Source: Isoetes taiwanensis (Eukaryota; Streptophyta; Lycopodiopsida; Isoetales; Isoetaceae). Taken from it: a DNA stretch of 64,000 nucleotides. This document shows, piece by piece, positions 12,060 through 22,100 of the stretch; position 1 is the stretch's first letter, and every line of letters begins with the position of its first letter. The position numbers were made by a program, and so were the translations under genes. The stretch is taken from contig JAJEKV010000031.1 of assembly GCA_021234155.1 (NCBI GenBank), positions 6,464,748 to 6,528,747 on the forward strand, in the 5' to 3' direction. Below the pieces are notes generated by a model. The model was not told where the DNA came from. It saw only the letters and a list, made by a program, of their open reading frames with translations, and did not search any database.

Positions 12060-12357
12060 CTGGCACAAATCTTATAGTATTTTGCGAATCTTGTTATATA
12101 GTATAGCAAATTTTGTACTTGCATACCCCACAAACGAGGAACGTTACGTACAGTGTAGATTAAGGAATAAGGGGTGAATATGCCTATCCAACAGCTCTCG
12201 TTGCCCGGAGTCACCCCACGTGTGAATATGCACCCAAACCAAAGGGGGTTTAAGGGGGATTTTAATTTAAATGTGTTGGACCCAATGGTTGTATTAATTA
12301 ATGTCAATGGTAGTTATGTGTTGGTTATTAATGCCAATGGTTGTTATGTGAATATCT
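12060..12357 (+). repeat. Repeat family X, copy c (rearranged)
   Basis: The right part (12190-12355) repeats copy b almost base for base. The left part (about 12064-12150) matches copy d (41650-41740) only after reverse complementing (the cctcgtttgtggggtatgca block), so an internal inversion separates the copies. It lies in the GluRS pseudogene intron. Confidence 0.7.
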
Positions 12358-14184
12358 AGCATCACCATCTGATCATGCGCATCTGGGATTCATTATAAAT
12401 GCAAATAATTTACAGCATTCCATATGTGATGCTTGAGGACATTAATCTTCTGAGCTCAAATAATACAAGAAATAAAACTTTAAGCTAAGATTTGCATCAC
12501 CTTTCTAAGGCATCTATAATATTGTAGGAGAGAATTTGTGACAAGACTTTGCCAGAATATTCAACAATGTCTACACCTCCTTTAAGCAGCTTAACAACAT
12601 CCTGATAATGAAAACCCTTCCAGAAACTTAATGACACTGAAGGCATTTAAGGTACCAAACTAACAGAACATATTAATATCACAACAAAACTTGATTGAAC
12701 AAGACTCACATCTACAAATGAACCGTTTGGTTCAGAAAGAATTCCTGCTTTTACCCAGCAATCTCCAAACATCAGTGCAAGTTTATCACTTGAAAGCAGC
12801 CGTAAATGTTGTCCATTCATCCACCTGAAATTGAAATAAAATTCTATGATTGTGATATACACAAACTTTGTGAAGTGGATGGAGAGAATAGAAGATACAG
12901 GAACAAAAAAAAAAGGATGGGAAAATGTGGAGCACCATAGTTTTGTCTCGTCAAATACGGCTGCACTTTTTGTTATGCGATCAATTGTGAAACGCTTAAC
13001 TGGCATGGAAGAATAAAAAGGCAATTTGTCACTTTTCACAAATTAATAAGATTCCTTGTATTGACCATTTAGCCATGCATCAAAATAAATGGGGGCCAAG
13101 GTTTTGATTGAATAAATATAGCCAGCATTTACAAGAACCTTCAAGAACAGAGAAGAGTGGGAACTTAGTATCTTTTAACGTGTTGGACACATGTGAGTGC
13201 TGTACAAGACCTGGTTGTTGGCTTTTTGTTTTCAATACTGTTCAAAAGAAAACCTTCTCTTTAAAGTTTCTACTTCATACTGAATTGCCATGATGTATGA
13301 TACATGACTGGGGAAGGAGACATAGCTTGATTGATATTTGGTAGTGGATCATGGTCCGAATTAAAGCATCTGTACTATAGTTATAATCATGCACTTTTAT
13401 TGCTTACTTAAGTCCTCTTTGGTAAAGACTTCGTCATTTGTCCCATCATTCCACCCCAAGAGAGCTAGATAGTTTACCATGGATTCAGGTAGAAAACCCA
13501 TCTCCTTAAACTGGCAAAAAAAAAAAGATTTCTTATAAGAAATTCAACCTAACATACTACATAAACAGATGAACTTCCAATCAATTTCAATGTTCATAAA
13601 ACTAAAATAGGATGGAAGATATATGCAACCTCTCATGTAGGAGAGGGTTGCACCAGTTCATTTTGTAGTTAGAGAGTTACATATCCTGCTATAGAAGCAA
13701 ATGGAAGGCATGAATCCCTGTGGGGTATTCCTGATGCAGACTGAAGTGCTGGGTTGTTAAGGGCAGTACACATGTATAGCACTGGGTACTGTTATTAAGG
13801 CCACTTAAGACGTGTTTATCGTAGGCAATGTTCTTGGTGTGAATGAGGATTTAATAAGGATTGCTTTTCCATCAACTGCACTGAACAAAATTAATCATGA
13901 GATTTGAATTCTAGACAACCTTCCAACAACTACTAATTGCACAATAAGGAACCTAATCAATGCAGAATTGCTATTAAATTTAATTCTAAAAGTTGATTTT
14001 TACATCTTCAGACCCCTGGTCATAGGACAATGATCTCCAATGATTGGAACAATAGAGAATACCTAACCGACAGCGGTTGCACCATGACGCTTTGATAATT
14101 TGCTCTGGTCTGGGGTCAAAATTAGAGGTACGTGCCCAAATTGGGACAATGGAAATCCTAAAGCCCGCATCCAACAAACTAGAG

Positions 14185-14835
14185 CTGCATCAAAAGATGA
14201 AAATACCGTTGCAAGCTTGAGAATTTAAATCTGATAGGTTTGAATTAACCTCCCAGAGAAATGTGTCTTATGAGCAGAATATGTTGTACACCCAGAGTAG
14301 ATTCACTTCTAAGCGGATGATGAAATTAGACCTACCTCTTCATTTGATGCTTGAGCCATAGCTTGGAGCTCGTGAGGATGGATGAAATGAGAAAGGTCGT
14401 CCACATAGCCGCATCATTCATGCCTTGATTCTGCCATCACCACAAATTCAAAGGCAAAACGATTGCAAAGGTTATGGTCGGCATGAAACTTAGATATGCA
14501 TCACATCATCTTGCCCTGCATTCCTTACTATCATTACTGGGCTCCAGTTTTGTTTCAGAAGACAAATAGTGGTGCCTAAGTTAGTTGGTTTGCACAAATG
14601 GCCGCCCAACAAAGATCGGCGACCGCCAGTTCACGATAACAACAAGTTTGAAGCGGTTTTCAAGATATTCTAGGCATATTCTAGCATATACCTAGAATAT
14701 GCCGAAAACCCACATGAGCAAGGGTTTGCCCCCCTAAGGGCAACCCAAAAACGTTAGTCAAATGAAGGAGGTTGTCCACAACGTTTGTTGCAAATAAGCC
14801 TATCGAATATTAGAGGCCCATGTTGAAAATACATG
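14185..14835. other. Intergenic sequence between GluRS relic and kinase promoter
   Basis: On the minus strand about 14425-14342 reads like an exon (DDLSHFIHPHELQAMAQAS) followed by a GT donor, but I cannot place it in GluRS or any family. Around 14672-14705 'attctaggcatattctag' and 'cctagaatatgcc' form an imperfect inverted repeat. Nothing else is recognised. Confidence 0.3.
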
Positions 14836-14858
14836 CCCACGTCAGCGCCACGTCATCC
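14836..14858 (+). promoter_or_regulatory. Twin ACGT-core elements upstream of the kinase gene
   Basis: Two CACGTCA-type cores ('cccacgtcag' and 'gccacgtcat') lie about 20 bases apart in a GC-rich stretch, roughly 0.9 kb upstream of the kinase start codon and 0.2 kb upstream of a CT-rich leader starting near 15010. Plant bZIP factors bind such ACGT cores. That this is the functional promoter is inference, and no clear TATA box was seen. Confidence 0.35.
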
Positions 14859-15009
14859 GTTCAACGCGGCGCCCAGCTCAGCAGCATTAAATGCAACGGT
14901 GTAAACGGCACGTCGAGCTGATCGCGGGACCCGTGATCAGCCCAACCCGGGTTAACGCGCTCGCTAACGCTTTGCCTGACGATCTAACAGGCAGGTTTAT
15001 CGGCCCCGG

Positions 15010-15753
15010 TCTTCACCTTTGAACCCTTCCACCTCTGCCCAATTCCGATCTCTGCTCCATTTTTATTCCGGCCCCCTCCTTCCGCACCATCTCCTGTTAT
15101 TCGCCCAGTTTTTCTCTTCACAACCCTATTTTTTTCGACCCATTTCGTCCCCCACTTCCGTCGGATTTGACTCCTCCTTTCCTTCCACCTCCATTACCTG
15201 CATTTGCCTTTGTATCTCACAAAACAGATCAAAATCTCTTTGCTCTGTTTCTCAATGTGGGATTATTTTCAATCTCCCCTTTTTTTCCGCTTTGGAAAGT
15301 AACGTGTATCAGATTTGTTGAATTGCGATGGATGACCAATTGGGCAAATAAATTCTGATCCTGGCGGAGTGTTTGGTGTTGGGTTATTTGAATAGTTTTA
15401 GATGCTGGTAAATTCACACACGATTCGTCTCAATTATTAGCTCAAGGGATAAGATTGCAGGATGTAAATTGTGGGTAGAAGACGCTGTTTCTAACAAGAA
15501 TACCATACTCGGACTTGGGCACTTTACATACTGGACAGATTTTTTTGGTCCTGTACTTGGGTTCGGTTAAGAGGGTACAGACGGGGATAGTAAGCAAGCA
15601 TGAGGGCATTGAATGGAATTTAGGGAAGCGGGAGGGTTTACAGTTTCACAGTAACCATGCAGATCATAGGGTCTACTTCATGTCATTAATTCAGTACTGG
15701 ATTCTACTGGGTGCATCACTTCGGGCAACTTTCCTAGAAATTTTTTGAGAAGC
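15010..15753 (+). promoter_or_regulatory. Probable 5' leader of the kinase gene
   Basis: The sequence turns C/T-rich from about 15010 to 15250 ('cccttccacctctgccc'), typical of plant transcript leaders, and runs to the kinase ATG at 15754. Short upstream open frames exist (for example at 15019) but resemble no protein. The transcription start and any leader intron cannot be set from sequence alone. Confidence 0.35.
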
Positions 15754-17849
15754 ATGAGCTGCTTCCATGTCGTGGATATTAGGAGAAATGAGAACCGGAA
15801 TAGGAGGGTTCTATGGCCTCGATCTTCAAGCCTTACCTCAAGTGGAGAAGATCCAAAATCCAGTTCAGAGAAGGATTCTGTTGGGGCCTTGTCTGAGCCT
15901 GAAATGGGGTCTCCTGGGCCAAGTTTTAGGGCCTTGGGATCAAGAAAGGCTGAAGAGCTTAGAGTTTTTAGTTATCCAGAGTTGAAAACTGCAACCAGGA
16001 ATTTTTTCCGAGGCAATCTGCTTGGAGAAGGGGGCTTTGGATGTGTATATAAGGGAGTCATCAAGCACAAGAAGACTATTGAAGGCGAAGGGAAAATCGA
16101 AGTTGCAGTTAAACAGCTCAACCGCAAGGGCCCTCAGGTCTGTGTTTTTTTCATTTATTAATAGTTTTAGCACATGAGCATGCCCTTGAAACTGGAACTG
16201 GCTGAATGCAAAAATTTGTAGCCAACTTCAGATAAAAATAACTGATGTAAGCCGCATCAGATTCCTGCTTCCTGTGAACATTTTCTTTTGTTTCTTGAAG
16301 TTACGAAGTCATGTCTGAATTCAGTGTCCTTTTAAAGATAACTTGCAGTTAGGACATCTAACAGCATTGCAGTAACGATAGCTGGAAGGTTTTGCTGCAT
16401 GAATTTATTCTAACCTGCATAAAGAACATCTTTCTTGAATTGAACATGATGTAAATTAAGTGAGACAGTTTGTTACCAATGCTCACAGTGGTTTCTCTTG
16501 TTGAAAAATCAGGGTCACAAGGAGTGGTTAACTGAAGTTCATTTTCTAGGGTTACTTGAACACCCAAATTTGGTGAAGTTGGTAGGATACTGTGCAGAAG
16601 ATGATAACAGGGGTATTCAACGTCTTCTTGTGTATGAGTTTATGCCAAATAAAAGCCTTGAGGAGCATCTTTTTCACAGAATTCATCCTGTCCTTCCATG
16701 GGAACTGAGGGTCCATATTGCACTAGGAGCAGCAAGGGGATTAGCATACTTGCATGAAGGAATAGAAGACCTCCAGGTATGCCGTCTTGTGACAAGGGAC
16801 CGGATTTTAAGCTAGGTACTCTAATAAGTATTTAGTACTTTATGGCTGCACCCTATGCATTATTTTTTCCTATGTGTCTGTACAGAAGAAAATGTTTGCT
16901 AGAAGATATTATTAATGCTGATTGGACTATGTGTATTGAATCTTGCAGGTAATTTTTCGAGACTTCAAGACCTCAAATGTGCTTCTTGACAGTGATTTTA
17001 CTCCAAAACTTTCAGATTTTGGCCTAGCTCGTGAAGGTCCTGGAACTCGTGATAGTCATGTCACTACTGTGGTATGGTTTTACTCTTTACTTCTTCTTTA
17101 TATATGTATATGATCAATGTTAGTTCTTAAAGCAGTCAAACTGAAGAACAAAAGCCAGATATTAAATTTAAATGCCAGGTAACCTAATTATCCTATGGAA
17201 TCCTAGAAAGGAACAAACAAGGATATGTTAAAGTGAGATTATTAGCAAGTGAGATAGTGTTTACTTTTGACATAATAAACGTGAATGGTAACGTCTTCTA
17301 CAGGTTGTTGGAACAATGGGATATGCTGCTCCTGAATATCTACAAACAGGACATCTTACAACAAAGAGCGATGTCTGGAGCTTTGGAATTGTGTTGCTTG
17401 AATTGCTTACAGGCAGAAGAGCATTGGATAAAAATAAACCAAAGAGTGAGCAGAGGCTGATTGACTGGGTAAAACCTTATATTAAGGAGGGGAAGAAGTT
17501 CAGTCAGTTAATGGATCCTAGGCTAGAAGACCAGTATTCGTTAAGATCTGCACAAAAAGTAGCGTCCTTGGCAAGCAAATGCTTACAGAGATATCCTAGA
17601 TCAAGGCCAAAGATGAGTGAAGTCGTGGAAATGTTGAATTATATTGTGGAACCATCAAGTGAAGCAAGTGCACAGTTATCTTATCCTTCTATAGAGCAGA
17701 AGTCAGAAAGCTTGAGGGCAAATTCTTCTTCCCCTAAGGTTAAGTCTTGGTCTTTGAAGGAAGCAATAGCTCTTTTGGTGGCCCGCAAAGACGATAGTCA
17801 CTCCTTCTGGAATAAAATGTCAAGGAGTAGAAAGGCTACTACTTGGTAG
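15754..17849 (+). CDS. RLCK subfamily VII protein kinase (PCRK/PBL-like)
   Basis: Serine/threonine receptor-like cytoplasmic kinase. Exons 15754-16137, 16513-16776, 16949-17071 and 17304-17849 join in frame at GT/AG sites to 438 residues, the usual size for RLCK-VII. The start is the ATG giving MSCF; Cys3 is a possible S-acylation site for plasma-membrane anchoring, as in PCRK1/2. Residues about 24-70 are a Ser/Glu-rich linker. The kinase domain runs from about 73 to 370: glycine loop [11 protein letters not shown] (91-101), VAVK Lys120, catalytic loop FRDFKTSN with Asp221, DFG Asp239, then [12 protein letters not shown] in the activation/P+1 loop. The phrases GHKEWLTEV and [15 protein letters not shown] are hallmarks of the PCRK1/PCRK2 branch, which relays pattern-triggered immune signals from receptor kinases. 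All catalytic residues are present, so it is probably functional. The assignment to PCRK rather than another PBL is by motif memory. Confidence 0.92.
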
Positions 17850-19020
17850 CAAGCCTATCTTTTTCACTTAAGCTGTGAGCATTTCCAAGGATTGCGAATT
17901 CTAAGTAGCTACATACTGCACAGGTGTATTTATTCAAATGATCTGTTACGATTTGTTTTAACAATATTGAGATCTGAATCTGTACTTATTCAGCAGGCTG
18001 ATGCTTTAAAAGTAGATCGTGTTCTGTAGTACTAGTAGAGACTAGCTTTATAATTTTGTTTGTACTGCAAAATGTATAGTAGCTGATTCAACAAAACAAT
18101 TGTAACTTCCAATAAGTTTAAAATATCCCATGCAGAATAATTTTGATGTCAAATCATGTCCATTAAAGATCTTGGTATGCATTATATGCTTCGGGAAGTG
18201 GTCTTCTACATCAGTAGCATATTATCATAAAAGTCTTTTTGAATTTATAACTAGGTAAACTTCATCAATTATCTCGTTAAGTATCTAAAGATTACCTTGA
18301 CCGTGATTCCCTTTTATCGCCCATTAATACATAGAATGTGGGTAACTTCATGTACATTTTATATTTAAAACTTGTCATGTAGTTGTTTTCATTGACTACA
18401 ACTCACTGTTGAAAATGATTATAATTTTTTTTATATTCATGCACATAAATACAAACACCTCAAGCTTGAAACCTACAAAACTTTAAAAAATAGTTTAATA
18501 TGATTAGTTCCTAACATTGCATGTGGCATCTCATACTACTTTTTACGAAGTTTACTTTGATTTGGTTGTTGATCCTGCATAGAATATTAAAAAAACCTTG
18601 TAAAATTTTAAAATCAAAGGATCATATTTCTAATTTTTTATCATTGAAATATATTTTGGCAAGTTTTAAAAGGTGCTTCTTCTTCTAAAGGTTGATCCAT
18701 ATGTGTCATCAACTAGAATTCAGAAATAGACATGAGCTGCATATCTAGGATCCAGGTATTTAGGAGAAAAAATCTAAAAAGTATGTTAATATAAAATATG
18801 TGTCTGTTATATATGAGAAAATCATCACTTTACATAGATGAGAAAATCATCACTTTACATATCCCTGCTGCCAAATACGATATGTCATACCATTTCATAT
18901 CAATTTTTGTTCAAATTTCTTTTGTCTCTTATGCTATACAAGAGAGACATCATATGTGTGTGCGCGCGAGCGCATGCGTCTTCTGTGTGCATGCGCATAT
19001 GTGTGTTGTTTTTTAAAAGC
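17850..19020. other. Kinase 3' flank and A/T-rich intergenic DNA
   Basis: About 250 bases after the kinase stop are A/T-rich and could form the 3' untranslated region. A perfect 26-base direct repeat ('atgagaaaatcatcacttta' plus flank) occurs at 18812-18862. A CA/GC alternating stretch lies near 18955-19000. No gene was recognised. Confidence 0.4.
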
Positions 19021-20000
19021 GAAGCACGGTGCATTTTTTACGTCATCCCTCTTGAATATGTGAAGTGATAGCAAGTGCACCCCTCTTTGGATATGTGAAG
19101 TAAATGCATTATTTACATCACACCACATTGACAACAAGTGTATTTTTAAAGTCATATTACATTGGCAGCAAGTGCATTACATAATTACGTGGCAAATGTT
19201 TTTTTTCAATATTTTGGTTGAAGGAAAAAGTTTTAAATCAAAAAGTTTTTTTTTTTTTTTTTTTTTATGGACCATTGGTTTAAGGACCTTATCTAAGGGC
19301 CACTAAAATATCTAAGGGTCGAGAAGATATTATTAGGGCATCAAGCCCACAACAGAAAAAGATGGACAACATAAAGGAGGAATCTTTTATATATAGAATA
19401 GAACATATGTAAAGGTGGTTGTTGAAGCTAATAAAAGGAAAACCTTTATATCCACAAACAGTTTTTGCTACATGCTACATTTTTTTGCTACAGTTTGTGG
19501 TCCATCCATTTCTCATGCATTTGGGATGGTTGTTTGTAGCAATCCCACAAACAGAGCACTTGGAGCTCCTGGCTATGTCGCTGATTTACATTCTGGAGAA
19601 GCCTAGATACTTTGTTTCAGGGCCAATAGCCATAGTTCTAGGAGATGATGTGTTTTTTTGGGGTTGGAAACAAAATAAAAAACAAAAATAGAAACCCAAA
19701 AAGATAACTTTTTATCGTCCACGAGAACCCAGTCGGGTTATGGGCGGCCAAGTTTGTATCTAAAAAAAATAAAATTGAAAATTTTTATTTTCAATATCAC
19801 ATTGTCAGCATCCTCAACAAGTGATTTTTTTCACGTTATGTCACATCGGAAACAAGTGTGCCATATCACATTGGCACCATGCGCAACATGTGTGTCATAT
19901 CACATTGCCACTATCCTCAAAATGGATTTTTTTATGGCATACAACATTGGCAGCATTCCTTTAGGAGCACACATTTTTTTACGTCATACTAAGTTAGCAC
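19020..20000. repeat. Diverged short tandem repeats ('cacattggcagcaagtg')
   Basis: The phrase 'tcatatcacattggca.caagtg' recurs in diverged form at about 19026-19170 and again at 19795-19965, spaced 30 to 50 bases apart. The two clusters are separated by a T-run (19247-19266) and anonymous sequence. This looks like an old minisatellite or the interior of a decayed element. Confidence 0.5.
19640..19760 (-). mobile_element. LINE-B 3' end fragment
   Basis: On the minus strand the order 'cccataacccgactgggttc', 'tcgtggacgataaaa' and an A/T tail corresponds to the LINE-B terminus ('cccatgacctattggtctcc', 'gtggacgttaaaa', tail). It is diverged, and the tail is a mixed AAAAT/AAAAC run. Confidence 0.45.
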
Positions 20001-20074
20001 AATAGTAGCAAAATATACATTATCTTTATTTCTATCTGTTAATAGCTCTTTGCAATTTTGGGCTTTCATTATTG

Positions 20075-20137
20075 TTTAGGTCCCATTGCCAATTGTTCTT
20101 CGTGGACATTAGAAATCGTATCTATTTATCTATCTAA
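20075..20137 (+). mobile_element. LINE-B 3' end with TATC tail
   Basis: The run 'ggtcccattgccaattgttc', 'ttcgtggacattagaaatcg' and then TATCTATT/TATC units follows the LINE-B terminus with a different tail unit. Only about 60 bases are recognisable. Confidence 0.5.
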
Positions 20138-20929
20138 GATGTACAAGAAATTTATCGCGCCGGCCAAGGCCGAGGCGAACATTTCTCTTTTCTAACCCCA
20201 TGTGTGTATGGAAGTAAGTCACAAAGAGAAATGCCAAGCCTCTATGCTGACTCACTTATTGGTTGGAATCCTGGCTGGCAATGGAATATTAATATAATGT
20301 TACTCAGGTGAAATTAAATTAATCTCCTTGATTGTCTAACGCACACAGAGTAAGTTATTGTTGGTTGAAGTGAAAATCTTTTGGTTGCAATATTTTTTTC
20401 AATTTATGAACAGAAGAGCTTTATAATATAACTAGATGATTTGCAATTTCTGTCAACAAAAGAAGATATTGTCTACAAAAATAATGACTAGGGATTTGGT
20501 GTTAATATTAAATATAAATGTATCTATATATCCTAGATTGACTTAAGCTTTCAGGTAGGATTCGTTATCTCGACAATATTCATAAAAATGTTTGAATCAA
20601 CGATTATTAATATAATTAACTCTTACTCGTATCAAGTTGGTTCCAAAATTTCACAGTCATTTGCACCACTAGAAACATAGTGTTTTTTCATTCAATGCAC
20701 CATTAGAAACCTACTATTTTTTCATTAATGCGCCATTAAAAGCCTAGTATTTTTTCATTTACCATGCTTTACATAACCAAGATAATTTTTGCGAGTTTCT
20801 TATTGGTGAATATGATGAATGCCAAATGATCATTAGATCAATAGAGAGAGGTATCTAACCTTAGGATACATACAATGCATTAGGATGTATCTAACCTTAG
20901 GATATATCTACATTCGTGAAAAGAAATTG

Positions 20930-22100
20930 AATTGAATGACTTTTATCATCCACGGCGGCCAATTGGCCTATGGGACCCAATACAGGAGCGCAAGAGGCGT
21001 ATTACTGTCTGGGTTAGAAAACCCCTGCCCCGAAGGGTTTTCGAGGGAAAAACCGTGGCAGCAATAAGACTGCTGACAAGCTGTACAAATATACATACAC
21101 ACATCATGGAGTATTTCCTGCCCTTCAAGTGGTTGTTCGGAGGCATATGTGAGCCCTCAGATCCATTATCTCCTGAATGTATGATCCTAGTGAAGCGGCT
21201 GGTCTGGCCTGACCAAGAGAGCATAGCGTGCTCGGATTTGATGATATGCCAGTCCGCTCTGAAAAGTGTGACATCCATTCTCAATGGCTCCCATCTGGCA
21301 GCACAACCAAAACCTATCCTAGCATGGTTTCCCAATCCACCTGCCTGTCTCAATGCGGAGATGTTGGGCATATGTGCGAATGGAGGCGATGGGCCTACGC
21401 TTTTTCATGGGCAGATGTGAACGCAGGTAGCGTTGTGGGCTGCAATTCAGTGTGGGGTTTATGTGTTGCTTGTAATGTGCCATTTTGACCTGCGTCAGAG
21501 CCCTAGGGTTCCAAAGCTTGCTGAGGAAATAAGTGCCAAGATAATGCCTCAGGCTATCCCGTCTGCCTTTGTGTCCACTTGTATGCACCTGTGCTCCTGC
21601 ACACTCCATCTGGCAAACCACTGAGCTCTATTGTCCTTCCAATAGCTCTTGAGCCTCTGCGGTCCCATTGCTATGGTGTAAGCCAGGTGCGGAAGATGGG
21701 TATCGTCCATATTGATAACCTTCTGAAAATAGACGATGTGTCTATCAAGGGCTACCCTCTGAAGAGGCAGAAATCCCATCTCCTGCAGCAGGATTTGATA
21801 TGGGATCGTGGATTTCACCTTGAGCACCCGTGCTAAGAAGTCTTTCTGCACCTACTCTAAGTCATTCCAAACCGCTAGAATTCTACCAGGCCCCAGACCT
21901 CAACTCCGTACAGAAGAATGGGTTCCACCAATACCTTGAACAGATGTGATTGATGGCTCCAATCATAGAGCTCTGTCTTGTGGGTGTTGTTCTGCATTAC
22001 ATTTAGCATTTTCTAGCCTGTCGTCACCTCCGATCGGATGAATGTGTCCCAACAGAGTGAAGAAGGAAACTCCAGTTCCAAGTACTTACAACGGTTGACT
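20930..22100 (-). mobile_element. LINE family B, 5'-truncated copy
   Basis: On the minus strand from about 22010 the reading MQNNTHKTELYDWSHQSHLF corresponds to MQNNSHKVELYAWGHQSHLF of the copy at 27975-31997. It is followed by LVEPILLYGVEVWGL and, at about 21810-21690, LQEMGFLPLQRVALDRHIVY, the C-terminal part of ORF2. The 3' segment (21085-20930) contains the family signature: paired 'ggtttttccctcgaaaaccc', then 'ttggccgccgtggatgataa' and an (ATTCA)n-like tail near 20925-20935. Stops and frame changes are frequent. The 5' truncation is near 22100. Confidence 0.8.

Larger units (their letters stand above)
9674..14184 (-). pseudogene. Organellar-type glutamyl-tRNA synthetase, 5'-truncated unprocessed pseudogene
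   Basis: Seven exons with consensus splice sites read in order on the minus strand: 14184-14063, 13510-13408, 12999-12936, 12824-12710, 12601-12501, 10157-10004 and 9893-9674. Key signatures are [13 protein letters not shown] (the class I KMSKS-like loop), [50 protein letters not shown] and VHEPDLGSG, ending in a TGA at 9676-9674. The order and content match bacterial-type GluRS of plastids and mitochondria (OVA3-like), which charges Glu onto tRNA. The N-terminal half with the HIGH motif is missing upstream of 14184. Lesions: the last codon of the first exon is TAG where Gln is expected; an Arg-to-Trp change at the junction of exons 3 and 4; a shift of frame near 10130; one base lost near 10023; two bases lost near 9860. 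The splice phases otherwise fit, so this is a DNA-level duplicate rather than a retrocopy. Confidence 0.85.

Noticed and set aside
20932-21420. 162-codon + strand frame
   Set aside because: It is the antisense of the LINE-B 3' part, which has matching copies read on the minus strand.
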